Origin: Candidatus Saccharicenans sp.
GTDB lineage: Bacteria > Acidobacteriota > Aminicenantia > Aminicenantales > Saccharicenantaceae
Length of the DNA: 64,000 nt
Assembly (NCBI GenBank): GCA_024653215.1
Contig: JANLFU010000003.1
Coordinates: 1-64,000, forward strand
Reading direction: 5' to 3'
Shown here: piece by piece, positions 1 through 7,576 of the stretch
How the letters are laid out: the number at the start of each line of letters is the position of its first letter
Numbering within the stretch: the stretch's first letter is position 1
Notes under the pieces: generated by a model
Told to the model about the DNA's origin: nothing
Database searches by the model: none
Seen by the model: the letters and a program-made list of their open reading frames with translations, nothing else
Position numbers and translations under genes: made by a program

Positions 1-1014
1 CATGGACTTGGTGGAGCTCACCCCGACTTTTTTTGCCCCTTCCCCGAAAACCTTCTTTACGGCCAGAGTCTCGGGCTTATCGTTGTACTGGGTGGAGGTC
101 CCGTGAGCATTTATGTACTGGACCTCATCCGGGCTGACCCCACCATCCTGGAGAGCCATCCTCATCACCCGGGCCGCCCCGTCACCGTCCGGGCTGGGAG
201 CGGTCACATGGTAGGCATCGCTGTTTAGCCCGTAGCCCAGGACCTCGGCGTAAATCCTGGCCCCGCGCCTCAGGGCTGACTCCAGCTCCTCCAGCAGGAC
301 AATTCCGGCTCCCTCGCTCATGACGAAACCGTCCCTCTGGGCGTCGAAAGGCCGGGAGGCCTTCTCCGGCTCATCATTTCTCTCCGACAGGGCCTTCATG
401 TTGCAGAACCCGGCCAGGCTCAGCGGGGTGATGGGAGCCTCGGCTCCTCCGGCGATCATCCGGTCGGCCACGCCCAGCTTGATCATCCGGAAGGCTTCGC
501 CGATGGCGTGGGCCCCGGTACTGCAGGCGGTGGCGTTGGCCAGGTTGGGGCCGCTGGCCCGGTAGCGGATGGAAATATGCCCGGGGGCCTCGTTGATTAT
601 GGTCTGGATGATGAAAAACGGAGAAACCCGGTCCGGCCCCTTTTCCAGCAGGACCCGGTGGGTTTCTTCAATCGAGCCTATGCCGCCTATCCCAGACCCG
701 ACATAAACTCCGGTCCGCTCTCCCTGGAGAAGGGCGGTATCTATGCCCGAGTCCTGGACGGCCAGATCGGCCGCGGCTATGGCATACTGGACGAACAGGT
801 CCATCTTGCGGGCTTCCTTCCGGTCGATAAACTGCTGGACGTCAAAGTTCTTGATCTCCCCGGCAATCCGGGTCGGAAAGCGCTCCGGGTCAAAGCGGGT
901 AATCCGGCTGATGGCCGACCGCCCGGCCAGAAGGGCCTGCCAGTTGGACTCCACCCCCAGACCCAGTGGCGTTACCAGTCCCAGGCCGGTAATCACCACT
1001 CTTCTTGCTGGCAT
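1..1014 (-). CDS. fabF: 3-oxoacyl-ACP synthase II (FabF), 3' end cut by window edge
   Basis: FabF condenses malonyl-ACP with a growing acyl-ACP in cytosolic fatty acid elongation. The reverse strand opens with ATG at 1014 and reads MPARRVVITGLGLVTPLG, the usual KAS II start, then stays open for 338 codons to the window edge. The catalytic cysteine lies in ATACSTGAHAIGEA and the first active-site histidine in NAHGTST. The visible part stops at STKSM, just before the expected GH motif holding the second histidine, so roughly 75 residues are missing. It is the last visible gene of acpP-fabG-fabF, 57 bp after acpP. Identity is very secure; only the missing end is unknown. Confidence 0.96.
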   Translation of the reverse strand, partial: MPARRVVITGLGLVTPLGLGVESNWQALLAGRSAISRITRFDPERFPTRIAGEIKNFDVQQFIDRKEARKMDLFVQYAIAAADLAVQDSGIDTALLQGERTGVYVGSGIGGIGSIEETHRVLLEKGPDRVSPFFIIQTIINEAPGHISIRYRASGPNLANATACSTGAHAIGEAFRMIKLGVADRMIAGGAEAPITPLSLAGFCNMKALSERNDEPEKASRPFDAQRDGFVMSEGAGIVLLEELESALRRGARIYAEVLGYGLNSDAYHVTAPSPDGDGAARVMRMALQDGGVSPDEVQYINAHGTSTQYNDKPETLAVKKVFGEGAKKVGVSSTKSM

Positions 1015-1071
1015 GGCTGGAAAAATCACAGAAAAATTCCGCGTTGAGACAACAGTGGAGTTAGGGGAGTC

Positions 1072-1320
1072 TTATTTCCCCTTGTAATGCTCCAGGATAT
1101 AATCCAGGGCTTTGCCCACGGTATTCAGCTTCTCGGCTTCGTCGTCGGGAATGTTCAGGCCGAACTCATCCTCCAGGGCCATGACCAGCTCGACGGTATC
1201 CAGAGAATCAGCACCCAGGTCCTGGGTGAAGGACGCATTCTCGGTAATCTGTTCTTCGCCGATATTCAGCTTGTCCGCCACGATGCTCTTAACCTTCTTT
1301 AAGAGTTCTTCTCTCTCCAT
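1072..1320 (-). CDS. acpP: Acyl carrier protein
   Basis: An 82-residue acidic protein carrying growing acyl chains on 4'-phosphopantetheine. Ser39 in [15 protein letters not shown] is the prosthetic-group site, and helix II is typical of AcpP. The ATG at 1320 was chosen over an upstream in-frame start because it lies about 5 bp after GGAGG and gives the standard family length ([10 protein letters not shown] start). It sits between fabG and fabF, the canonical order. The gap to fabG is 26 bp, so the two are probably co-transcribed. Confidence 0.97.
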   Translation of the reverse strand: MEREELLKKVKSIVADKLNIGEEQITENASFTQDLGADSLDTVELVMALEDEFGLNIPDDEAEKLNTVGKALDYILEHYKGK

Positions 1321-1346
1321 GGTTACCTCCAATTTAATATTTTTTA

Positions 1347-2087
1347 TTACATGTACATTCCGCCGTTGACATTGATCACCTGGCCGGTGATGTAGGCGGC
1401 CTCGTCCGAGCACAGGAATTTCACCGCCCGGGCCACTTCCACCGGCAGGCCAAACCTTTTCATCGGAATGATGTCAAGGAAAGCTTTTTTAACCTCTTCC
1501 GGCAATTTTTCCGTCATCGGGGTGGCGATATAACCGGGGGCCACGCAGTTCACCGTAATACCCCGGGCCGCCACTTCCCGGGCCAGCGACTTGGAAAAAC
1601 CGATCAGCCCGGCCTTGGAGGCGGCGTAATTGGTCTGGCCGAAATTGCCCATCTGGCCGACGACCGAGGCAATATTCACGATGCGGCCGTATCTGGCGGT
1701 AAACATCGGTTTCAGGGCTGCCCGGGAAAAATTGAAAGCCCCCTTGAGGTTGACCCGGAGTACCAGGTCCCAGTCTTCTTCCTTCATTCGCAGAAGCAGG
1801 GAATCACGGGTGATACCGGCATTGTTGACCAGGTGGTCAAGCCTGCCCAGAGCACTGACGACCTCGTCCACAACCTGGGCCGCCCGGATGGAATCTGTTA
1901 CGTCGGCTTCATAGGGCAGGGCCCTGATGCCCAGGCCGGCCAGCCTGGCCGCCACCTGTTCCAGCTTGTCTTTCTGGACATCCACCAGGACGACGGTGGC
2001 TCCTTCGCGGCCGAGTTCTTCGGCGATGGCTTCGCCGATGCCCTGGGAAGCACCCGTGACCAGCGCAACTCTGTCGGCAAAAATCAT
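1347..2087 (-). CDS. fabG: 3-oxoacyl-ACP reductase FabG
   Basis: NADPH-dependent reductase for the first reduction step of fatty acid elongation. The 246 residues match the usual family length. The Rossmann motif TGASQGIG is at about 11-18, NNAG at 88-91, and the catalytic triad is Ser141, Tyr154 and Lys158 (YAASK). The C-terminal [10 protein letters not shown] is typical of FabG. It is followed by acpP and fabF. Upstream, where fabD would be expected, there is instead a non-coding gap with a promoter-like site, so fabG probably heads this transcript. Other short-chain dehydrogenases share the fold, but the neighbours settle the assignment. Confidence 0.96.
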   Translation of the reverse strand: MIFADRVALVTGASQGIGEAIAEELGREGATVVLVDVQKDKLEQVAARLAGLGIRALPYEADVTDSIRAAQVVDEVVSALGRLDHLVNNAGITRDSLLLRMKEEDWDLVLRVNLKGAFNFSRAALKPMFTARYGRIVNIASVVGQMGNFGQTNYAASKAGLIGFSKSLAREVAARGITVNCVAPGYIATPMTEKLPEEVKKAFLDIIPMKRFGLPVEVARAVKFLCSDEAAYITGQVINVNGGMYM

Positions 2088-2426
2088 CAGGCCGCTCCCG
2101 GAATAGATGGCCTGGCAGTGTCATGGCTCAAAAAATTAACTGCATCCAAATTGTCTGCCATGATCTTAAATGCCCTCTATCCCCGTCGAATTTCCGTACG
2201 GTGCGCTAAATAGTCTATCTTTTTAAATAAATTTTGCAACAATTTTTCTGCGGACCGGAAGAAGGGCTTCATCTTGGGCAGGCCGAACCGGCTCGGCCCA
2301 GAGGCTCCGGCTCCACCCGGATTCCAGCCGGCAGTCTGGAGGGTTTGGTGCTGGTCATGGCTTTTTTCCGGCCGGAAAGTTATCCCGGCCCTGGCCCTGG
2401 ACACAACCGTCATAACAGGAACTCGC
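2088..2426. other. Intergenic gap in the fatty acid cluster
   Basis: These 339 bp separate fabG from rpmF on the same strand. plsX, fabH and fabD normally fill this position in the rpmF-plsX-fabH-fabD-fabG-acpP cluster, but no reading frame here resembles any of them. A 78-codon minus-strand frame (2177-2413) has no recognisable motif and is probably chance. A promoter-like pair at 2212-2239 faces fabG. The part near 2200-2260 is AT-rich compared with its surroundings. Confidence 0.6.
2212..2239 (-). promoter_or_regulatory. Candidate promoter for fabG-acpP-fabF
   Basis: On the minus strand a -35 TTGCAA (2234-2239) and a -10 TAGACT (2212-2217) are separated by 16 bp in an AT-rich stretch. The predicted transcript would have a leader of about 120 nt before fabG. 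Support is by consensus only. Confidence 0.38.
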
Positions 2427-2609
2427 CTACTGTTCCTGGCCCTCGATGACCTGCCGTCCCTTATAATAACCGCATTCCGGGCAGGCCCGGTGGGGCAGCT
2501 TGGGGCTGCCGCAGTTCGGGCAGAGCGAGAAAGAGGGCAGAGTCAGGTGGTCATGGGACCTTCTCTTGCCTTTCCTGGAATGTGAATGTCTTCTCTTTGG
2601 GTTTGGCAT
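2427..2609 (-). CDS. rpmF: 50S ribosomal protein L32 (bL32)
   Basis: A 60-residue basic ribosomal protein starting MPNPKRRHSHSRKGKRRSHD, the typical L32 N terminus. Two CxxC pairs (CPNC and CPEC) form the zinc site found in C+ versions of L32. It directly abuts the yceD-like gene with no gap, the widespread yceD-rpmF pair. The downstream lipid genes plsX and fabH that usually follow are missing. Confidence 0.96.
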   Translation of the reverse strand: MPNPKRRHSHSRKGKRRSHDHLTLPSFSLCPNCGSPKLPHRACPECGYYKGRQVIEGQEQ

Positions 2610-3128
2610 TTATTTCTTATCTCTCAAAAAAGATTTTAATTTTTCCAGCCTGGCATCAGACTCTCGAACCTGGCAGGAACACTTGCCCTGGTTGACCAGC
2701 TCCCCGCAGACCGGGCAGATGCCCTCGCAATCCTCCGAGCACAGCGGACGCAGTGGGAAGCTCAGGTTCAGTTGCTCCAGGACGATTTCCCTCAGGTCCA
2801 GCTGCTGGTGGTAATAGAAGAAGCGGTCCAGGTCTTCCTCTTCCAGTTCTTCCTTCATCTCGTCCAGCTCTTCCGGCAGGTAAACCAGGTCAAACACCGA
2901 GTCCACGCAGTATTCAAAAGGTCGCAAACAGCGGCTGCAGACGAAACTCAACCTGGTGTTAATCCGGCCCCGGACCTGAACATCGCTTCCAACCTTTCTG
3001 ACTTCCACCTCGGCATGGGTCGGCTGCAGGAAGACGGCATCTTCCTCCACCAGGTCCAGACTGACGAAGTCAAAATCCTGGTCGATGTGCAATCCCTCGC
3101 GGGGAATTTCGTTGACATCGATAACCAT
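2610..3128 (-). CDS. YceD/DUF177 family protein
   Basis: A 172-residue protein of the DUF177 (YceD) family, almost always encoded next to rpmF and linked in other bacteria to 23S rRNA processing or stability. Cysteine pairs appear in the middle (CSRC, about 64-67) and near the C terminus (CPVC and CSC), together with a strongly acidic central segment rich in Glu and Asp. The gene ends exactly where rpmF begins, so the two are almost certainly co-transcribed. Molecular function is not firmly established. Confidence 0.88.
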   Translation of the reverse strand: MVIDVNEIPREGLHIDQDFDFVSLDLVEEDAVFLQPTHAEVEVRKVGSDVQVRGRINTRLSFVCSRCLRPFEYCVDSVFDLVYLPEELDEMKEELEEEDLDRFFYYHQQLDLREIVLEQLNLSFPLRPLCSEDCEGICPVCGELVNQGKCSCQVRESDARLEKLKSFLRDKK

Positions 3129-3206
3129 GGGTTTATCCTTTTATGACCAAGTATTATACCAGCTTGGACCGGGTTGTCAACCGAAGCCGGGACCCGTTTT
3201 TTTCTC

Positions 3207-3234
3207 TTGCGGACGGTATTTATTAGAGTATAAT
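3207..3234 (+). promoter_or_regulatory. Promoter for the small gene-polA pair
   Basis: TTGCGG (3207-3212) and a perfect TATAAT (3229-3234) are spaced by 16 bp. Transcription would begin near 3241. An AAAGGTG ribosome site at about 3240-3246 precedes the ATG at 3256 by a normal distance. It lies between two divergently transcribed units. Confidence 0.6.
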
Positions 3235-3255
3235 CAGATAAAAGGTGCGCCGAGG

Positions 3256-3513
3256 ATGGAAGGTTATAACACCGCGATTGAATACAAGGGCCATACCCTT
3301 ATGGTCCAGACCCAGGATAAGGGCCCGGCCTTTAATTACGTCGAATCCCTGATTTACCTGGCCGGCCGGGTTATCTCCTCCAAGAGGGCCTCCTACTCCG
3401 CCCATCTCAACGAACCCAACCTCCAGGAAATCATCCAGCAACTGGTGGAAGAGCTGCATGCCGATGTGCTGGACGAAATCGTCGAAGGCAAGTACGACAA
3501 GTTTCTCGAATGA
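3256..3513 (+). CDS. Small conserved-looking protein upstream of polA
   Basis: An 85-residue soluble protein that I do not recognise. It starts MEGYNTAIEYKGHTLMVQTQ, has a mixed alpha/beta pattern, no signal peptide, and ends in an acidic helix. The ATG at 3256 follows AAAGGTG and a good promoter, which favours it over a longer upstream extension starting before that promoter. Its stop overlaps the polA start by 4 bp (ATGA), so translation is probably coupled. That coupling suggests, but does not show, a role alongside DNA polymerase I. Confidence 0.72.
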   Translation: MEGYNTAIEYKGHTLMVQTQDKGPAFNYVESLIYLAGRVISSKRASYSAHLNEPNLQEIIQQLVEELHADVLDEIVEGKYDKFLE

Positions 3514-6233
3514 CACCCGGAAGGCTTTTCCTGATTGACGGCAACTCGCTTCTCTACCGCTCCTACTACGCCATCCAGAAGCTGACCAACTCGGCCGGTT
3601 TTCCCACCAATGCCATCTATGGTTTTATCAATACCCTGAATAAGATAATAGAGGAAGAAAAGCCGGAGTACCTGGGGGTGGTGTTCGATACCGGGGCCCC
3701 CACCCTGCGGCACCAGGCCTACCGCGAATACAAGGCCGGGCGCCGGCCAATGCCCCAGGACCTGGTGGTCCAGGTCCCGGTTTTGAAAAAAGTAATCGCG
3801 GCCCGGCGGATTCCCCTGTTTGAATACACCGACTATGAGGCCGACGATGTCCTGGCCACCCTGGCCCGGAAGGCTTCGGGACAGAAAGTCTGCACCATCA
3901 TCGTCACCACTGACAAGGACCTGCTGCAGGTGCTCGGCCCCAGGGTGGTAATCTATAACCCGGCTCGCAACCTGTACCTGGTTGACCGGTGCCTGGAACC
4001 GGACTGCCTGGCCCTGCTCAAAGGAAAAGAGGTCAAAACGGCCGAGGAATATTTCGGGGTACCGGCCGGGCTGGTGGCCGATGTCCTGGCCCTCTGGGGA
4101 GACGCCTCCGACAACATCCCCGGCGTCCCTGGAGTGGGGGAGAAAACCGCCAAGACCCTGATCCAGGAGTTCGGCTCGCTCGATAACCTGGTGGCCAACC
4201 TGGAGCGGGTCAAGAACCCCCGGATCAGGGAAAGCCTCAAGAGCAACCTGGACCGCCTGGAATTGAGCCGGAAGCTGGTCCGGGTGGAAGACAACCTCGA
4301 CCTGGAACTCAACCTGGAGACTTTCAAGCCACAGGAGCCTGACAGCGAGACCCTGGTCGAGCTCTACCGCGAGCTGGAATTCACCAGCTTTATCCCACAA
4401 TATTTAAATAAAAAGGAAAGGGCCGGCCGGGATTTCAAGACCATCCTGGACAGAGAATCGTTCCAGGAGTTCCTCCGCGCCGCCGGCCAGGCCGGGGAAA
4501 TTGCGCTCGACACCGAGACCACCAACCTCTTCCCGACCCGGGCCCGGCTGGTGGGCTTATCTTTTTCGCTCAGGCCCGGTGAAGCCTGTTATATCCCTTT
4601 ACGCCATAACTATCCGCTGGCCCCCACCCAGCTGCCGGCTGACTACGTGCTCCATGAACTAAAACCCCTGCTGGAGAACCCGGGCCTCAAAAAAATCGGC
4701 CAGAACATAAAATATGATTACATCGTCCTCAAAAGGGAAGGTCTTCAACTCCAGGGTATCCACCTCGACACCATGGTCCTGTCCTATCTTCTGGAACCCA
4801 ACTGGGGCAAACATAACCTGGATAAGCTGGCCGCCTACTACCTGCAGGAGGCCAAGATCCCGTTTGATAGCCTGGTCGGAAAGGGAAAAAAACAACTGAC
4901 CATGGACCTGGTACCGGTGGACCGGGCAGCCGAGTATGCCTGCCAGGATGCCCATCTGGCCCTGAGCCTCAGCCGGGTCCTCTGGCCAAAAATCGAGGCC
5001 CGGAAACTGGACTGGCTGTACCGGGAAATGGAGCTGCCCCTGATTGAGGTGCTAGCCGAAATGGAAATGGCTGGCGTCCGGCTGGACCTGAAGTTACTCA
5101 AGGAAATGGGGGCAGAGCTGGAAGGCCAGCTCCGCCGCCTGGAAAAGAATATTTACGAGATGGCCGGGCAGGAATTTAACATCAACTCCCCCCAGCAGCT
5201 CAGCCAGGTCCTGTTCTACAAGCTCAACCTGCCGGCCAGCAAGAAGACCCGGATTACCCGGGGGCTGTCCACGGCCACCGACATCCTGGAAGAACTGGCC
5301 CCCAGGCATCCCCTGGCTGGAGCGGTGCTGGAGTACCGTCAGCTGTCCAAGCTCAAGTCCACCTATACCGATGCCCTGGCTGAACTGGTCAATCCGGAAA
5401 CAGGGCGGGTCCATACCTCTTACAACCAGACGGTAACGGCCACCGGCCGGCTCTCTTCCTCCGACCCCAACTTGCAGAACATTCCGGCCCGGGGCGAGCT
5501 GGGAAAACGGATTCGCCAGGCTTTTATCCCCGAGGAGGGCCATCTTCTGCTTTCGGCCGATTACTCGCAGATCGAACTGCGACTGCTGGCCCACCTGTCA
5601 GAAGACCCGCTTCTCCTGGAAACTTTCCGCAGCGACCGGGACGTCCACAGCGAGACGGCCCGGCTGGTATTCGGGTCGGCCGGGGAGTTGTTCCCCGAGG
5701 AAATGAGGCGACGGGCTAAAATCATAAACTTCAGCATCATCTACGGGACTTCCGCCTTTTCCCTGGCCAAAGAACTGGAGACTTCCAACACCGAGGCCCA
5801 GAAATTCATTGACCGTTACTTTGACCAGCATAAAAAAGTCCGGGAATATTTGGACCGGGTGGTGGAGGAGGCCCGCGAGCGGGGCTATGCCGAAACCCTC
5901 TTTGGCCGCCAGCGCCAGATCCCCGAACTGAAAAGTCCCGACCACAACACTTTCCAGGCCGGGCGCCGGATGGCCCTGAATACCCCTATTCAGGGCTCGG
6001 CCGCCGACATCATCAAGCTGGCCATGGTCAAGATCTACCGCGAGCTGAAGGCGCGGGGGCTTAAGACCAGGATGATACTCCAGGTTCATGACGAGCTGGT
6101 GTTCGAGGTGCCCGAGAAGGAACGGGCCACGGTCGAGCCCCTGGTCCGGGACGGTATGGAAAATATCTGTTCTCTGCAGGTGCCCCTTAAAGTGCGCCTG
6201 GGCTGGGGCCGCAACTGGGCTGAGGTCAAGTAG
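3510..6233 (+). CDS. polA: DNA polymerase I
   Basis: A 907-residue three-domain Pol I for Okazaki fragment processing and repair. Residues 1 to about 290 form the 5' nuclease (FLIDGNSLLYRSYYA, GDASDNIPGVPGVGEKTA). The 3'-5' exonuclease looks active: Exo I DTET at 334-337 with Asp334 and Glu336, Exo II IGQNIKYDY, and Exo III YACQDAH. The polymerase domain holds motif A (SADYSQIELR, Asp684), motif B (RRRAKIINFSIIYG) and motif C (QVHDELVF, His860-Asp861). Many relatives have lost proofreading residues, so their retention here is notable. The gene is translationally coupled to the small upstream gene. Confidence 0.98.
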   Translation: MTPGRLFLIDGNSLLYRSYYAIQKLTNSAGFPTNAIYGFINTLNKIIEEEKPEYLGVVFDTGAPTLRHQAYREYKAGRRPMPQDLVVQVPVLKKVIAARRIPLFEYTDYEADDVLATLARKASGQKVCTIIVTTDKDLLQVLGPRVVIYNPARNLYLVDRCLEPDCLALLKGKEVKTAEEYFGVPAGLVADVLALWGDASDNIPGVPGVGEKTAKTLIQEFGSLDNLVANLERVKNPRIRESLKSNLDRLELSRKLVRVEDNLDLELNLETFKPQEPDSETLVELYRELEFTSFIPQYLNKKERAGRDFKTILDRESFQEFLRAAGQAGEIALDTETTNLFPTRARLVGLSFSLRPGEACYIPLRHNYPLAPTQLPADYVLHELKPLLENPGLKKIGQNIKYDYIVLKREGLQLQGIHLDTMVLSYLLEPNWGKHNLDKLAAYYLQEAKIPFDSLVGKGKKQLTMDLVPVDRAAEYACQDAHLALSLSRVLWPKIEARKLDWLYREMELPLIEVLAEMEMAGVRLDLKLLKEMGAELEGQLRRLEKNIYEMAGQEFNINSPQQLSQVLFYKLNLPASKKTRITRGLSTATDILEELAPRHPLAGAVLEYRQLSKLKSTYTDALAELVNPETGRVHTSYNQTVTATGRLSSSDPNLQNIPARGELGKRIRQAFIPEEGHLLLSADYSQIELRLLAHLSEDPLLLETFRSDRDVHSETARLVFGSAGELFPEEMRRRAKIINFSIIYGTSAFSLAKELETSNTEAQKFIDRYFDQHKKVREYLDRVVEEARERGYAETLFGRQRQIPELKSPDHNTFQAGRRMALNTPIQGSAADIIKLAMVKIYRELKARGLKTRMILQVHDELVFEVPEKERATVEPLVRDGMENICSLQVPLKVRLGWGRNWAEVK

Positions 6234-6267
6234 TGAAGCAGTTAATCAGGAAGGGCGGGAGCCTGGC

Positions 6268-7395
6268 TCAGACCAGGGCCTTCTGGTAAACCCGGTAAAC
6301 CTTATAGATTTTGCCGCCCAGCCTTTCCATCTCAGACCGGACCCGGACGTTGGCCTCCATCTCGTGGTGGGTATCCATGATTTCAAAGCCGGCTTTCTGG
6401 GCCGAGCTCAACAGGGCCACACCCATCAGGGCATCCAGGCCCATGCCCCGGTATTCTTTCTTGATGGCCCCCAGGAGCAGGTCCAGCTGCTTGGTCTTCT
6501 TCTGGGCCCTCAGGACATGGATGAAACCAAACGGGAAAAGCCGGCCCCGGGCTTTCTTTATCCCGGCGGTCATATCGGGAATGGCCACGATGAAGGCCAC
6601 CACCTGGCCGTCCTTCAGAACCCCCTTGATGAACCTGGGGTCGAGAACCGGCAGGTATTTCCTGGCCAGGTCGTCCATCTCTTTTTCATCCAGCGGGGCG
6701 TAGCCGTAGATATTACTCTCCACGTAGGTTTCGTTCATCAGGGACAGGATGGGCCTGATCCAGGGTTTTATTTCCTTACGCTTTCTGAATTCCAGTATCT
6801 TGAAATTCCCCTTTTTAAGAATCCTCTCGGCAATCTTGGTGTAGATTTCGGGGATTTCTTTAGGCACTTCAATTTTATATACAAAATAATCGATATCCTT
6901 GCTGTAACCTTCCTTTTCCACCATCTCCGGCAGCCACTCGAAATTGTAGTAGGTGGCGATGGTGGCCCGGTTTTCAAAGCCCTTTATGAGAAAACCCTCG
7001 GGGTCCTGGTCCGAAAAACCGTAGGGTCCGATTATTCTGGTCATGCCCTTTTCCCGGGCCCACTGCTCGACCCGAGACAGCAGGGCATGGACCACGGCCT
7101 GGTCCTGGATGCTCTCCAGATAGCCGAAGCGGGCGGTCTTTTCGTTGCGGACCTCGTTGTACCGGTGGTTGATGATGCCCATCACCCGGCCGACCACCTG
7201 GCCGTCTTTTTCGGCCAGCAGCATCAGGGTATCAGAGTAGCTGAAGGCCTTGTTCTTTTTGGGGTTGAAATAGGCCCATTCATCCATGTAGATGGGATGA
7301 ACCCAGTTGGGCTGGTCCTGGTGGAGTTTTTCGGGCAGGTAAATAAAGGTCTTAAGCTGGGGCTTGGTTTTGACTTCGATCAGGTTAATGCTCAT
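6268..7395 (-). CDS. GNAT-superfamily protein (YghO-like)
   Basis: A 375-residue soluble protein with the pattern of large two-domain GNAT-like proteins such as YghO. The N-terminal half includes LLAEKDGQVVGRVMGIINHR, like an acetyltransferase beta4-beta5 region. The C-terminal half contains EYRGMGLDALMG, resembling the acetyl-CoA loop, followed by ETANVRVR-like text (EANVRVRSEMERLGGKIYKVYR) typical of GNAT C termini. Substrate is unknown. It stands alone between polA (convergent) and the hydrogenase operon (divergent), with AAGGGA before its ATG. Confidence 0.75.
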   Translation of the reverse strand: MSINLIEVKTKPQLKTFIYLPEKLHQDQPNWVHPIYMDEWAYFNPKKNKAFSYSDTLMLLAEKDGQVVGRVMGIINHRYNEVRNEKTARFGYLESIQDQAVVHALLSRVEQWAREKGMTRIIGPYGFSDQDPEGFLIKGFENRATIATYYNFEWLPEMVEKEGYSKDIDYFVYKIEVPKEIPEIYTKIAERILKKGNFKILEFRKRKEIKPWIRPILSLMNETYVESNIYGYAPLDEKEMDDLARKYLPVLDPRFIKGVLKDGQVVAFIVAIPDMTAGIKKARGRLFPFGFIHVLRAQKKTKQLDLLLGAIKKEYRGMGLDALMGVALLSSAQKAGFEIMDTHHEMEANVRVRSEMERLGGKIYKVYRVYQKALV

Positions 7396-7537
7396 GGCCG
7401 TTTCCCTTCTGACAAGGGATTTTACCAGATTTTGCGAAAAAAAAGTAAATAATTTTTTGCTCTGTCCTTGTGGAAAAGGGGGTGCAGATGCTGTGAAAAA
7501 ATACCTTGATATTTTGTGAAATTCTTGTGTTAAATTC

Positions 7538-7567
7538 TTGACAATAAGTTTTTTATTTTAATATACT
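7538..7567 (+). promoter_or_regulatory. Promoter of the hydrogenase operon, nearly leaderless
   Basis: A perfect -35 TTGACA (7538-7543) and TATACT (7562-7567) are spaced by 18 bp in an AT-rich block. Transcription would start near 7573-7575, only a few bases before the ATG at 7577, and no Shine-Dalgarno sequence is visible before that ATG. The operon may therefore be expressed from a leaderless or near-leaderless mRNA. Confidence 0.62.
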
Positions 7568-7576
7568 CAATAACTC

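Noticed and set aside
2177-2413. 78-codon minus-strand frame in the fabG-rpmF gap
   Set aside because: It overlaps the promoter-like site and has Pro/Gly/Ser-rich text without any family resemblance. A remnant of a lost gene is possible but unsupported.
3393-4400. 335-codon minus-strand frame opposite polA
   Set aside because: Antisense to the 5' nuclease region of polA; composition typical of shadow frames.
6088-7452. 454-codon plus-strand frame crossing the end of polA and the GNAT gene
   Set aside because: It runs antisense to the GNAT-like gene and out of frame with the polA end, with no motif or ribosome site.
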